Positions 45,665-55,185 are shown, counted from the first letter of the stretch. The stretch: 64,000 nt of DNA from Jeotgalibacillus sp. ET6 (GCF_029667115.1 NZ_JARUIU010000008.1:62001-126000); one strand, 5' to 3'. The notes: generated by a model not told the origin, from the letters alone. Program-made: numbers and translations.

Positions 45665-45692
45665 AAAACACCTTACCTGTGGGTGTTTTTTC
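45665..45692 (+). terminator. small terminator upstream of pdaA
   Basis: AAACACC / GGGTGTT with an 8-base loop, then TTTTT. It could end fumarase transcription beyond the repeat. Confidence 0.7.
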
Positions 45693-45743
45693 TATGTATG
45701 CTCCTTCTTTAAATGAACACCATACTAAAGAAAGGAGGAGTGC

Positions 45744-46514
45744 ATGGTGAAAAGAAACGCTTTACTTTATATCATTATTTTCCTGCTATGTATAGCTGCG
45801 CCTTTATCTGCTTCTGCTGAGAGCCTGAACTGGGGATTTAAAAGAGGTCAAAATGGAGAACAGGCGGAAGCCGGTGCTCAATACAACGAGCTTTTGAAGA
45901 AGTATGATTCAGTCTATAGGGGAACCACTAAAGAAAAGGTCCTTTATTTCACCTTTGACAACGGATTTGAAAATGGATACACAGAAAAAATTCTGGATGT
46001 GCTGAAGGAAGAAAAAGTGCCAGCGACCTTTTTTTTAACAGGCCATTATTTAACAAGTGCTGAGCCTCTTGTAAAAAGGATGGTAAAGGATGGGCACAAA
46101 ATTGGCAACCATTCATGGGGGCATCCGAACTTCTCAACTTTGACAGCGGATCAAATGAAAGAAGAATGGCGAAAGGTGAAAGAAAAAACAACTGAGCTCA
46201 CCGGACAAAAAGAAATGCTTTATCTTCGTCCTCCTGAAGGAGTTTTTAACGAAGAAACACTTAAAGTTGCTAAAGAGGAAGGGTATACGCATGTGTTTTG
46301 GTCCGTAGCGTTTGTCGATTGGTATGCGGATAAGCCAAGAGGGGCTGACTATGCATATAGCGAAATTATGAAACAAATTCACCCGGGAGCGGTTATTCTT
46401 CTTCATACAGTATCCCCGGATAATGCAGGAGCATTACAACGTGTCATTCAGGACTTGAAAAAGCAGGGTTACACGTTCAAAGATTTGGATCATTTAATGA
46501 AAAATCAACCGTAA
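45744..46514 (+). CDS. pdaA: polysaccharide deacetylase PdaA (muramic delta-lactam formation)
   Basis: 256 residues. A signal peptide (residues 1-25, LLYIIIFLLCIAAPLSASA) precedes the NodB domain: motif 1 TFDNGFENGY, with asparagine after the aspartate as in PdaA, motif 2 HSWGHPN for zinc, motif 3 RPPEGVF and motif 5 ILLHT. PdaA deacetylates muramic acid residues so that spore cortex delta-lactam forms. AAAGGAGGAG is 4-7 bases before the ATG. The pdaA-yfjP-rlmCD neighbourhood matches B. subtilis. Confidence 0.93.
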   Translation: MVKRNALLYIIIFLLCIAAPLSASAESLNWGFKRGQNGEQAEAGAQYNELLKKYDSVYRGTTKEKVLYFTFDNGFENGYTEKILDVLKEEKVPATFFLTGHYLTSAEPLVKRMVKDGHKIGNHSWGHPNFSTLTADQMKEEWRKVKEKTTELTGQKEMLYLRPPEGVFNEETLKVAKEEGYTHVFWSVAFVDWYADKPRGADYAYSEIMKQIHPGAVILLHTVSPDNAGALQRVIQDLKKQGYTFKDLDHLMKNQP

Positions 46515-46520
46515 AAAAGG

Positions 46521-46556
46521 GCAAGTGAACCTGATTGCAGGCTCACTTGCTTTTAT
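46521..46556 (+). terminator. terminator after pdaA
   Basis: GCAAGTGAACCTG / CAGGCTCACTTGC (one mismatch) then TTTTATT. Confidence 0.88.
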
Positions 46557-46633
46557 TATGGAGAGACGGAACCGGATTTCTTTTGGTCTTCTCCCAGCAT
46601 GATATAATAAAGAAAAAATGGGATGTGAGAAGA

Positions 46634-47506
46634 ATGTGGCAAGAGCGAATTGAAGTGGAAGGACCCTATGCTTTTGATCGCGTCCTTCAGCGTATGTCAA
46701 TCGATCCCCTTACTGCCGTGGATCAGGAAAATCAATTTGTAAAACTGCCATATGAAGGAACAATTAAACAGGCAGTCACGATTAAAGCAGCAGGCACAAC
46801 AGCTCATCCTGCCTTTGAAGTAACAGGCAAAGAGGAAGAAGATAAAAAAGAAATAATTGAATATGTAAAAGAAATATTCCACTGGAACACGACACTTTCG
46901 CATATCGATCTCCATTTTTCAAAAACGAGTCTTCATAGTCTTTTTCAGGAGCATCAGGGCACGCCTCTTGTGAGAGAGCCTTCCGTGTACAGCTGTTTGC
47001 TGAAAAGTATTATTCATCAGCAGTTGAACATGGCATTTGCAGGAACTTTAACCTATCGTTTTGTTACCACCTATGGCGAAGAGGTGGACGGTGTCTGGTT
47101 TTATCCGGCACCTGAGAAAGTGGCGGTTTTAACGGTTTCAGAACTCAGGGAACTGCAGTTCAGCCAGCGAAAAGCAGAGTATGTGATTGGTGTGGGGAAG
47201 AAAATCAGCAGCGGTGAACTGGATTTAGGGTCATTTGTTTTAAAAGGTGATGAAGAAATTATTAAAGAACTTACCCAATTGCGCGGCGTGGGACCTTGGA
47301 CTGCGCAAAGTGTGCTATTATTTGGTCTTGGACGAATGGACGTTTTTCCGTTTGCCGATATCGGTATTCAAAACGCATTAAAAAAGCAATATAAAATGGA
47401 AAGAAAGCCCACCACAGAAGAGATGGAAGAGTGGACAAAGGCCTGGCAGCCATATTTAAGCTATGCCTCTCTTTATTTATGGAGGAGCATTGAGACAGGG
47501 AAGTGA
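46634..47506 (+). CDS. yfjP: DNA-3-methyladenine glycosylase II (AlkA-like, YfjP)
   Basis: 290 residues. N-terminal AlkA-type strand domain, then a helix-hairpin-helix glycosylase core: [15 protein letters not shown], hairpin [19 protein letters not shown] and the catalytic aspartate in [14 protein letters not shown]. It excises alkylated purines. The frame is open upstream to 46535, but that part would overlap the pdaA terminator; the ATG at 46634 gives a protein of family length. The stop overlaps the rlmCD start, so the two are coupled. Confidence 0.9.
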   Translation: MWQERIEVEGPYAFDRVLQRMSIDPLTAVDQENQFVKLPYEGTIKQAVTIKAAGTTAHPAFEVTGKEEEDKKEIIEYVKEIFHWNTTLSHIDLHFSKTSLHSLFQEHQGTPLVREPSVYSCLLKSIIHQQLNMAFAGTLTYRFVTTYGEEVDGVWFYPAPEKVAVLTVSELRELQFSQRKAEYVIGVGKKISSGELDLGSFVLKGDEEIIKELTQLRGVGPWTAQSVLLFGLGRMDVFPFADIGIQNALKKQYKMERKPTTEEMEEWTKAWQPYLSYASLYLWRSIETGK

Positions 47507-48894
47507 ATTCATTGAGTGAAAAATCAGTACAAAAAATAGATGCAGGACAGGAGTTCCCTTTAACAATTAAGCGATTAGGCATTAATGGAGAAGGAATCGG
47601 CTATTTTAAAAAACAGGTGGTCTTTGTACCAGGAGCTCTTCCCAGTGAAGAAGTGGTTGTGCAAGTAACAAAAATTAACCCAAAATACGCACAAGCAAAG
47701 ATTCATTCCATCCGGAAAGAATCACCGCACCGGGTTGTTCCGCCATGTCCTGTGTATGAAGCATGCGGAGGCTGCCAGCTTCAGCACTTGGATTATGACC
47801 ACCAGCTTTCACATAAACGAGATATTTTGATACAGGCGCTTGAACGGTATACAAAGTTCCCTGTGCAAAATATGGAAATACGAAACACGATTGGTATGGA
47901 AGAGCCATGGTATTACAGAAATAAGAGTCAGTTTCAAGTGGGCAAAAAGGGAGAAAAGGTAGTCGCAGGACTATATGGAACGGATTCCCACCAACTCGTC
48001 GATATAAAAGAGTGCATCGTTCAAAGAAAAGAAACCAACAAAGCTACACAAGTCGTTCGCAAGCAGCTTGAAAAGCTTAAAATACCTGTTTACAATGAGC
48101 GGACAAAAAAAGGCGTGGTCAGAACCATCGTGACGCGTGTAGGCGTTGAAACCGGAGAAGTTCAAATTGTACTTGTCACAGCAGTGGATGACTTGCCGCA
48201 AAAGGAAAAATTAATTCGTGCACTTGAAAACAAAATGCCGGAAGTAAAATCGATCATGCAAAATATTAACCCTGCCCAAACGTCTATTATCTTCGGCAAT
48301 AAAACCGTTTTGCTATCAGGAAAAGAAACAATTGAAGACAAGATGGAGCAGTACACGGTTCATTTGTCAGCGAGAGCGTTTTTTCAATTAAATCCGATCC
48401 AAACCAAGAAGCTGTACGATCAAATTAAAGAAGCGGCGGATTTAACGGGTAAAGAAAAGATTGTAGATGCTTACTGCGGATCCGGAACGATCGGTTTATG
48501 GCTGTCAAAAGGAGCAAGTGAAATCAGGGGGATGGATGTGATAAAGGAATCCATTCACGATGCTAGAATCAATGCTGCTCAGCACAATGTAAAAAATGCT
48601 CAATATGAAGTAGGGTCGGCTGAAAAATGGATGATTCAATGGAAGGAAGACGGCTTCAGACCGGATGTGGTTGTCGTAGATCCGCCACGTGCAGGCTGTG
48701 ATGCAGCTCTGCTTGAGACCATTCTGAAAGTGCGTCCAAAGCGGTTCATTTATGCTTCCTGCAACCCATCGACGCTTGCAAAAGATTTGATGCAGCTGTC
48801 ATCAGCGTATAAAATTGAGTATATTCAGCCGCTTGACATGTTTCCGCAAACGGCTCATGTGGAAAGTGTAACGAAGCTGGTTTTAAAGAATTAA
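47503..48894 (+). CDS. rlmCD: 23S rRNA (uracil-5-)-methyltransferase RlmCD
   Basis: 463 residues. TRAM domain (about 15-70: [18 protein letters not shown]), iron-sulfur ligands in [14 protein letters not shown] plus a later cysteine, and the SAM-dependent RNA methyltransferase core with [23 protein letters not shown] and the catalytic cysteine in [14 protein letters not shown]. In Bacillus one enzyme makes both U747 and U1939 methylations. Start GTG 47503 overlaps the yfjP stop by 4 bases; TTG 47512 is possible. Confidence 0.93.
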   Translation: MNSLSEKSVQKIDAGQEFPLTIKRLGINGEGIGYFKKQVVFVPGALPSEEVVVQVTKINPKYAQAKIHSIRKESPHRVVPPCPVYEACGGCQLQHLDYDHQLSHKRDILIQALERYTKFPVQNMEIRNTIGMEEPWYYRNKSQFQVGKKGEKVVAGLYGTDSHQLVDIKECIVQRKETNKATQVVRKQLEKLKIPVYNERTKKGVVRTIVTRVGVETGEVQIVLVTAVDDLPQKEKLIRALENKMPEVKSIMQNINPAQTSIIFGNKTVLLSGKETIEDKMEQYTVHLSARAFFQLNPIQTKKLYDQIKEAADLTGKEKIVDAYCGSGTIGLWLSKGASEIRGMDVIKESIHDARINAAQHNVKNAQYEVGSAEKWMIQWKEDGFRPDVVVVDPPRAGCDAALLETILKVRPKRFIYASCNPSTLAKDLMQLSSAYKIEYIQPLDMFPQTAHVESVTKLVLKN

Positions 48895-48942
48895 GGATTT
48901 TTGAATTTTTAATTAGCCACGATTCACTAAAGGAGGATCACC

Positions 48943-50334
48943 GTGTCCATTCAAACAGAACAAGACGTGCTGGAGATCATTGAGAAGCAGAAAACATTCT
49001 TTCATAGCGGAATTACCAAAAAGATTGATTTTAGAATTAAGCAGCTTCAAAAATTGCAGACACTGATTAAAGAGCATGAAGATGAAATTTTAAGCGCTCT
49101 AAAAAAAGATTTAGGAAAAAATCCTTTCGAGGCGTATGTTTCCGAAATAGGCATTACGCTTAAAAGTATTCAGACGATGATTAATAATGTGAAGCAGTGG
49201 GCAAAAACAGAAAAAGTGAAAACGCCTCTTTTTCAAATGCCTTCAAAAAGCTTTATTATGAAGGAGCCATATGGCAGCGTTTTGATTATCGGACCATTTA
49301 ATTACCCTTTTCAGCTCGTAATAGAGCCTTTAATTGGAGCACTTGCAGCAGGAAACTGTGCGGTGATTAAGCCTTCTGAAAGCACACCTGAAGTAACAGC
49401 CGTGATTCAGCGGATGATTTCAGCTAATTTTGATCCTGCCTATTTAAAAGTTGTTGAAGGAGAAAAAGAAGAAACTTCTTTACTCATTCATGCTCCTTTT
49501 GATTATTTGTTTTTTACAGGTAGCGTACCGGTCGGCAAAATTGTGATGGAAGCTGCTTCTAAAAATCTTGTGCCGCATACGCTTGAGCTTGGAGGGAAAA
49601 GCCCGACGATTGTGGATGAGACAGCAGACTTGAAAAAGGCTGCTCAGCGAATTCTCTGGGGCAAACTGATCAATGCAGGTCAAACATGTATTGCTCCTGA
49701 TTATCTGGTGGTCCATCAGTCAATTAAAGATCAGTTAATTGAAGAATTAAAATCTACGATCCATGATTTCTACGGGGACTCTATAGAGGATAATGATCAA
49801 TATGGAAAAATCGTTAATGAAAAGCATTTTGACCGCCTCGTCTCTATATTAGAAAAAGACCGTGAGCATATTGTAGCTGGAGGGGAAACTAACCGGGAAG
49901 AAAGATTTATTGCCCCGGCTATTTTAGACAGCATCACCTGGTCCGATGCAGCGATGCAGGACGAAATTTTCGGACCGATTCTCCCTGTCCTGACCTACAA
50001 TCAGCTGGATGAAGCGATTGACATGATTCAGTCACGCCCAAAACCGCTGGCACTTTACGTGTTTACAGAGGACAAGCAGACAGAGAAAAAAGTGCTTGAA
50101 AGTCTTTCATTTGGGGGAGGCTGCGTAAACGATACGCTAAGCCATGTGGCCAATGACCAGCTTCCGTTTGGAGGCGTCGGCCACTCTGGAGTCAACGCCT
50201 ACCATGGCAAGCACAGCTTTGACTTATTTTCTCACAGAAAAAGTATGATGAAGAAAAGTACGAAAGTAGAATTAAAGCTGGCTTTCCCTCCTTATAACAC
50301 AAGCCTGGAAACAATCAAAAAGGTGTTAAAATAG
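48943..50334 (+). CDS. aldehyde dehydrogenase (class 3 / YwdH-like)
   Basis: 463 residues, NAD(P)-dependent aldehyde dehydrogenase. Cofactor loop GPFNYPFQL, glycine pair FTGSVPVGK, general base in LELGGKSPTIV, nucleophile cysteine in NAGQTCIAPDY, and the C-terminal FGGGCVNDT. Its length and the class-3 wording fit fatty-aldehyde-type enzymes such as B. subtilis YwdH. The start is a GTG with AAAGGAGG 7-8 bases upstream. Physiological aldehyde unknown. Confidence 0.92.
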   Translation: MSIQTEQDVLEIIEKQKTFFHSGITKKIDFRIKQLQKLQTLIKEHEDEILSALKKDLGKNPFEAYVSEIGITLKSIQTMINNVKQWAKTEKVKTPLFQMPSKSFIMKEPYGSVLIIGPFNYPFQLVIEPLIGALAAGNCAVIKPSESTPEVTAVIQRMISANFDPAYLKVVEGEKEETSLLIHAPFDYLFFTGSVPVGKIVMEAASKNLVPHTLELGGKSPTIVDETADLKKAAQRILWGKLINAGQTCIAPDYLVVHQSIKDQLIEELKSTIHDFYGDSIEDNDQYGKIVNEKHFDRLVSILEKDREHIVAGGETNREERFIAPAILDSITWSDAAMQDEIFGPILPVLTYNQLDEAIDMIQSRPKPLALYVFTEDKQTEKKVLESLSFGGGCVNDTLSHVANDQLPFGGVGHSGVNAYHGKHSFDLFSHRKSMMKKSTKVELKLAFPPYNTSLETIKKVLK

Positions 50335-50391
50335 TTTAGTCAGCTTGATCTTAACGATTTGGAAAAAGTCCGTTTAAATTCACTGACTTTT

Positions 50392-50616
50392 ATTGAGACT
50401 GTAATCTTACTCAAAAAAGTTTAAAAAATGAGGATATATTATTTGTAGTAGGTGAGCGGAGCGGAAGGTGGCGACTCCAGCAGTATATGACGGCAAGCTG
50501 AGCCTTTACAGGGCATGGCCCTGAAAAGGCTCAGCGCCGTCCCTGCGGAAAGCGTCCGCCTGAAGCGAAGTGAACCGGTCGCAGAGTTTGAGACACTTAT
50601 GTCCCAAGCTCATTTA
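50392..50616 (-). repeat. family A repeat, copy 8 (full length, minus orientation)
   Basis: Right end GTCCCAAGCTCATT mirrors the left terminus of copy 7; left end TGAGACTGTAAT is decayed but followed by the conserved ACTCAAAAAAGTTTAAAA. The palindromic centre and all boxes are present. It occupies almost the whole intergenic space before the phosphotransferase gene. Confidence 0.9.
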
Positions 50617-50641
50617 TTTTGATCAAAAAGGGGTTGAACAG

Positions 50642-51598
50642 ATGGATAAAGACTGGGTTGCTTCAAAACTTCACATCCCGGATAAAGCGGTGAAGAGGGC
50701 GATAGGTGGACTTCAAAACGAAGTGTTTCATATTGAAACGAAAGAAGGTCCGCTAATTCTGCGGCTTAATGAGAGCAGCCGAAGAACAAAAGATCAACTG
50801 CAGCTTGAAATTGATTTTATTGAACACCTGTACCAAAAGAAAATCAAAGCTTCTCGGCCAAGACAATGGAATGGGTCATTTATCCATGACTGGGAGATGG
50901 AGAATAAAAGAGTTCAAGCTGTCTTTTTTGAAAAAGCAAAGGGGACTTCCATTCGAATTCTGGATGATCAGTTCTGGGGGAGCGGGTTGTTTCGTGAATG
51001 GGGGAAATACATCGGACAAATGCATAATGCTGCTCAGACTTTTCATCATACAGACATTGAAAAAAAAGCTGTACGCAGCAAAGATAACCCGGATCCTGAA
51101 GGCATTAAAGCTCAATTGGAACCGGAGATGCACAGCTGGTACACTGATCAGCTGAATGCTCTGATACAGCACACAGTAAAAGAAGACACACACCATCTTA
51201 TCCATCATGATTTTCACCAGGGTAATTTTATGATGAATGGCTATGAGATCATGTCATTTGATTTTGATGACTGCATGACTGATTGGATTATGCAGGATCT
51301 TGCTGTGTCACTATATCATGGTATTTGGCAGGGGAATTCGTTCAGGCCTGGGGAAAAAGATTTAGAAGCGCAAATCGTCAACGGGTTGCTGGAAGGCTAT
51401 TCATCGGTCCACCGTCTGGATGATGAGATGATCAATCAACTCTTTTTATTTTTAAACATGCGTGACGCGGTGCTCTATCCTATTTTTAAGGAAAAATGGA
51501 CAGGTGCGCCTTGGCAGGATGCGTATATGAAGCAATTGAAAAAGAGGCTGGTAGAAGGAATTCCATACTTGAAGCGGGAGACGGTATTAAAGTCATGA
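50642..51598 (+). CDS. aminoglycoside-phosphotransferase-family kinase
   Basis: 318 residues with the APH/ChoK kinase fold: GGLQNEVFHIET loop, catalytic HHDFHQGNFMM (HxDxxxxN) and metal aspartate in MSFDFDDCMTDW. The family covers antibiotic, choline, homoserine and spore coat-related kinases, so the substrate is open; no resistance context is present. The frame runs back into the family A repeat, but AAAAGGGG 7 bases before the ATG at 50642 marks the start. Confidence 0.87.
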   Translation: MDKDWVASKLHIPDKAVKRAIGGLQNEVFHIETKEGPLILRLNESSRRTKDQLQLEIDFIEHLYQKKIKASRPRQWNGSFIHDWEMENKRVQAVFFEKAKGTSIRILDDQFWGSGLFREWGKYIGQMHNAAQTFHHTDIEKKAVRSKDNPDPEGIKAQLEPEMHSWYTDQLNALIQHTVKEDTHHLIHHDFHQGNFMMNGYEIMSFDFDDCMTDWIMQDLAVSLYHGIWQGNSFRPGEKDLEAQIVNGLLEGYSSVHRLDDEMINQLFLFLNMRDAVLYPIFKEKWTGAPWQDAYMKQLKKRLVEGIPYLKRETVLKS

Positions 51599-51636
51599 AC
51601 GTTTAAGAAAGAACTCCGCTTGAAGTTATAGAAGGC

Positions 51637-51675
51637 AAAAAAAAATCAAGAGGCTGAGACATGGTCCCGGCCTCT
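51637..51675 (-). terminator. terminator after yfhF (family-A-like arm)
   Basis: AGAGGCTGAGAC / GTCCCGGCCTCT stem with an A-run on its left (T-run on the minus strand). Confidence 0.8.
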
Positions 51676-51681
51676 CTGATC

Positions 51682-52584
51682 TTAAGAATAAATTTCTCTT
51701 AATGCCTCATTTAAAGCAGGATACAAAAATGTGAATCCCTTGTTTTTTAGTACATTGGGCAACACCTTTTGTCCTTCCAGTACAAGTGCGCTTTTGTCTC
51801 CTAGTGCCAGCTTAAGTGCAAAGCCCGGAGCAGGGATCCAGTGCGGCCGGTTCAGAACTTTAGCCAGGGTTTCCCCGAATTCCTTCATTCTCATCGGGTT
51901 AGGAGCGGTAACATTAAATGGTCCTTCAATTGATTTTTCGATAGCAAAAAGCACGGCTCTTGCTGCATCCTCATGATGGATCCAGGATAACCACTGTCTG
52001 CCGCTTCCTACCGTACCGCCTGCCATTAATTTATACGGAAGGGCCATATTCGGAAGAGCACCGTCTTCTTTTCCGAGAATGATGCCAAAACGTGCACAGG
52101 CAACTCGCACTCCGTGATCTTCAGCGAGCATGGCTTTCTTTTCCCAATCTACAACTGTCTGGGATAAAAAGCCCTCACCCTGTTCAATCGACTGTTCAGT
52201 GTAAATTTTTGTTTCAGAAGTAGGATAATAGCCGACTGCACTTGCATTCACTAACACGGAAGGTGGAGACTCAAGCTGTTGAATTATGCGAAGAATCTCA
52301 TCTGTTGCATTCATCCGGCTGTCGTATATCTTTCTTTTCTGTTCATCACTCCAGCGTCCATTATTAATGGATTCTCCAGCCAGATTTATTACTGCATCAA
52401 TAGAAGGCAGCTTTTCTTCAGGTGCAGCATTTTCTGTCAGCCATTCAACGTAGTGAACCTGATTTGCTGCTTTGGGCTGATCAGGATTTCTTGTTAAAAT
52501 AAATACCTCGTGTTTTTCAGAAGTCAGCAATTTTGTGATTGCCTGACCTAAAAATCCTGTTCCTCCGCTTAAAAGGATTTTCAT
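51682..52584 (-). CDS. yfhF: TIGR01777-type NAD-dependent epimerase/dehydratase-like protein YfhF
   Basis: 300 residues, extended SDR fold. Nucleotide loop GGTGFLGQAITKLL, INLAGESINNGRW, VNASAVGYYPTSE, WLSWIHHEDAARAV and a C-terminal DUF1731 region (GQKVLPNVLKNKGFTFLYP). Activity unknown. AGGAGGG lies 7-9 bases before the ATG. Divergent from recX exactly as in B. subtilis. Confidence 0.92.
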   Translation of the reverse strand: MKILLSGGTGFLGQAITKLLTSEKHEVFILTRNPDQPKAANQVHYVEWLTENAAPEEKLPSIDAVINLAGESINNGRWSDEQKRKIYDSRMNATDEILRIIQQLESPPSVLVNASAVGYYPTSETKIYTEQSIEQGEGFLSQTVVDWEKKAMLAEDHGVRVACARFGIILGKEDGALPNMALPYKLMAGGTVGSGRQWLSWIHHEDAARAVLFAIEKSIEGPFNVTAPNPMRMKEFGETLAKVLNRPHWIPAPGFALKLALGDKSALVLEGQKVLPNVLKNKGFTFLYPALNEALREIYS

Positions 52585-52679
52585 CCCGCATCCCTCCTAC
52601 TTGTTATAGTTACTATTTCCTTTTTTAAAACGATAAAACCTTTTTGAAATGTGGTACAGTGAAGAAAGAGGTGATCAAG

Positions 52680-53492
52680 GTGCCAATTATTACGAAAATT
52701 ACCCAGCAGAAAAAAAACAAAGAAAGATACAATATATTCTTGGACGGAAAATACGCTTTTAGTGTGGACGAAGAAGTGCTCGCCCGCTATCAGCTTGGCA
52801 AAAACAAAGAAATTAACGATTTGGATATTGGTGAAATAGAATACGAAGATGAAATTCGAAAAGGCTTCAACAAAGCGCTTATTTATTTAAGCTACCGCAT
52901 GCGTTCTGAGCATGAAATTATCCTTCACTTAAGAGAACATGAGATGGGGGAAGCATCAATTGAAGAAACGATGCACAAGCTTAGAAAATATGGTTATGTG
53001 AATGATTCAGAATTTGCGAAAGCTTTTTTAAATACGCAGCTTCGCACATCCGATAAAGGACCGAGGCATATTGGACAAGCCTTGAAGGACAAAGGAATTG
53101 AAGCAGGTATCATCGAAGAAACACTTGCCGCGATTTCACAGGAAGAGTGGCTTGAAAGAGCGGAACAGGTAATAGAAAAGGTCATCAAAAAAAATCCAAA
53201 ACAATCAAAGCTGCAAATAAAGAAGAAAGGCCAGGATACGCTTTCAAGAAAAGGGTATGAAGGCACAGTAACAGGAAGAGTTCTATCTGAAATCTCAATT
53301 GAAAGAAACGAGGAAGAAAAATGGGCAGCAGTTTATTCTCAGGCAAAAAAGGCCCATACAAAATACATTCGGAAATATGAAGGATATGAATATGAACAAA
53401 GGATGAAGCAGGCTCTATTTCGCAAAGGGTTTTCGGGAGAAGAAATCGAAAAAGCAATTGAACATCTGCAGGAAGAAGGGCAGTCCTATTAA
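52680..53492 (+). CDS. recX: recombination regulator RecX
   Basis: 270 residues, the long Bacillus form with three or more three-helix RecX repeats (YLSYRMRSEHEIILHLREHE, LRKYGYVNDSEFAKAFL, RKGYEGTVTGRVL, FRKGFSGEEIEKAIEHL). RecX modulates RecA filaments. Start: an upstream in-frame ATG (52644) lacks a site, while GAGGTGATCA precedes the GTG at 52680 and the protein then begins PIITKITQQKK as in B. subtilis. The stop codon overlaps that of the convergent SDR gene. Confidence 0.93.
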   Translation: MPIITKITQQKKNKERYNIFLDGKYAFSVDEEVLARYQLGKNKEINDLDIGEIEYEDEIRKGFNKALIYLSYRMRSEHEIILHLREHEMGEASIEETMHKLRKYGYVNDSEFAKAFLNTQLRTSDKGPRHIGQALKDKGIEAGIIEETLAAISQEEWLERAEQVIEKVIKKNPKQSKLQIKKKGQDTLSRKGYEGTVTGRVLSEISIERNEEEKWAAVYSQAKKAHTKYIRKYEGYEYEQRMKQALFRKGFSGEEIEKAIEHLQEEGQSY

Positions 53493-54196
53493 GAGGAACC
53501 GCCCTTTGCCTGCTGCTTTTTCGATTCAATGACAATTTCGTCTTTTTCGTGGATTTGTTCCATGATAAGATGAGCGACTTCACTTGGCTTCCAAAAGCGT
53601 GACGGATCTTTTACATGGTCCCCGTGATCCCAAAAAGGTGTGTTCATTCCTCCCATATACGCCCGGACCACTCGGATGCCAAATGGTTCAGTTTCTTTAT
53701 CGAGGCTTTCAGCAAAGCCCCTGAGTGCGAATTTGCTTGCAGCATATCCCGATTCATTTGATTTACCCCGGAGTGCAGCAGTTGATAAAATAAATAAAAA
53801 GGTTCCGTTATTCTGTTTTTTCATGGAAGGCAAAAGATTTTTTGTAAGAGCTATTGGCGCGAACACATTCGTTTTAAACATGAGTTCTAGATCTGAAGAA
53901 CTTGTATCTGCCACACTGCCAAAACGTCCGATACCGGCATTGTGAACAACTAAATCAACTGGGAGCAGTGATTCCCGCCCGAGCTTGACCATGAGCTGTT
54001 CGATCTCATCTGGTTCCGTAATATCACAGGGTACAGCTAGAGCCCTGCCGTACGTGTTAATGTCTGCTGCAAGCTCGTTCAGCAGATTTTCTCGTCGTCC
54101 GATCAGGATCACGGTGTGGGTATGGCTAAATCTCAGCGCCAGCTCTTTTCCAAGTCCGGTGCCTGCTCCTGTAAGTAATGCGATTGGTTTTCTCAT
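53489..54196 (-). CDS. short-chain dehydrogenase/reductase
   Basis: 235 residues, classical SDR: cofactor loop TGAGTGLGKE, NAG motif HNAGIGRFG, catalytic serine in ILSTAALRG and Y-x3-K in YAASKFA. NADP preference is suggested by the IGRREN loop. The substrate is unknown. It lies between recX and yfhH, a position not occupied by an SDR in B. subtilis, so it is an insertion into an otherwise conserved block. Convergent with recX with a 4-base overlap of the ends. Confidence 0.88.
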   Translation of the reverse strand: MRKPIALLTGAGTGLGKELALRFSHTHTVILIGRRENLLNELAADINTYGRALAVPCDITEPDEIEQLMVKLGRESLLPVDLVVHNAGIGRFGSVADTSSSDLELMFKTNVFAPIALTKNLLPSMKKQNNGTFLFILSTAALRGKSNESGYAASKFALRGFAESLDKETEPFGIRVVRAYMGGMNTPFWDHGDHVKDPSRFWKPSEVAHLIMEQIHEKDEIVIESKKQQAKGGSS

Positions 54197-54282
54197 ACGT
54201 GGTCCTCCGTTCGTTGTGCAATTTAAATTCGTTTGCTTATTATAAAATAAAGAATCAAATAAGACTAGAGGAGGTTGTATTT

Positions 54283-54624
54283 ATGTCAACCGAAAAAAGA
54301 TACAGCTTAATGACCAAGCATGAGCTTGAGCAGGAAATAGCAAACGTTAAGGAAAAAGCAAGAAAAGCAGAACAGCTAGGATATGTAAACGAGTTTGCAG
54401 TATTGGAACGCAAAGCGATTATGGCATCCTGCTATCTGCTTAATCCAAAAGATTACAGACCAGGCACAGTGTACGCGATCAGTAATGATCCAGGAAGCTA
54501 CTTTAAAATAGATTATCTGAATGGGGTATTTGCGTGGGGCTATCGTTTAAAAGGGGAAAAAAAGCTTGAAGCCCTCCCGATTGCTATGCTTGATAACCGT
54601 TCAGAAGGAGGAGAACAGCAATGA
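54283..54624 (+). CDS. yfhH: DUF1811 protein YfhH
   Basis: 113 residues: helical N-terminus YSLMTKHELEQEIANVKEKA with LNPKDYRPGTVY and a small beta domain FAWGYRLKGEKK, the DUF1811 (YfhH) pattern. GAGGAGGT stands about 9 bases before the ATG; the open frame upstream of it lacks a start site. Function unknown. Overlaps yfhJ by 4 bases. Confidence 0.9.
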   Translation: MSTEKRYSLMTKHELEQEIANVKEKARKAEQLGYVNEFAVLERKAIMASCYLLNPKDYRPGTVYAISNDPGSYFKIDYLNGVFAWGYRLKGEKKLEALPIAMLDNRSEGGEQQ

Positions 54625-54890
54625 AAGAAGAAAAAGAATCCCTGACAGCCCTGTTGCTTGAGAAAAATTCAGAGCTTTCAACAGCGAAGGCGCAAACATT
54701 AGTCGATCTTTTATGGGAGGATTTTGAAGCGACCTATGCCAAAGCCGGCCATGATTATCAAGGCAAGGAAGTGACCGCCAGAGTGGTAAGGCAATGGATT
54801 GTGAATTATGGGGAGCGTCTGCATCAGGTAGCTGCCATGAATCCTAAATATGCTGAGCTGTTAAGCAGCCAGGAGGACACAAAACATTAA
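54621..54890 (+). CDS. yfhJ: WVELL family protein YfhJ
   Basis: 89 residues: LLEKNSELSTAKAQTLVDLL, then WEDFEATYAKAGHDYQGKEV and VVRQWIVNYGERLH, as in B. subtilis YfhJ. The name-giving WVELL reads LVDLL here. Function unknown. Start codon ATG overlaps the yfhH stop, so translation is coupled. Confidence 0.9.
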   Translation: MKEEKESLTALLLEKNSELSTAKAQTLVDLLWEDFEATYAKAGHDYQGKEVTARVVRQWIVNYGERLHQVAAMNPKYAELLSSQEDTKH

Positions 54891-54911
54891 TTGGATTGAG
54901 AAATTAATTTA

Positions 54912-55141
54912 AAAAAGAGGGTGGGACAAAAATGTCTCACCCTCTTTGACCGGTTCTATGCGCTTCAGGAGGACGCTTTCCGCAGGGACGACGCTGAGCC
55001 TTTTCGGGGCCTTGCTCTGTAAAGTCTCAGCTTGCCGTCATCTCCTGCAGGAGTCGCCACCTTCCGCTGCGCTCACCTAATACTTTTAATAAATATGTCC
55101 TCATTTTTAAACTTTTTTTAGTTTTGTCCCAGCCGCTTTTT
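54912..55141 (+). repeat. family A repeat, copy 9 (full length)
   Basis: Terminal inverted repeats AAAAAGAGGGTGGGACAAAA (54912-54931) and TTTTGTCCCAGCCGCTTTTT (55122-55141), 18 of 20 paired. First arm folds as GAGGGTGGGACA / TGTCTCACCCTC with TTT, giving a terminator 25 bases after yfhJ. Confidence 0.92.
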
Positions 55142-55185
55142 ACTTTGTAATCGTATTTTTAAGTTTGTTGGGAATGGATTTATGA

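Noticed and set aside
45696-45727. Sigma-G promoter for pdaA (GTATG and CATACTA)
   Set aside because: Boxes match, but the spacer is 20 bases and the start point would fall in the ribosome binding site.
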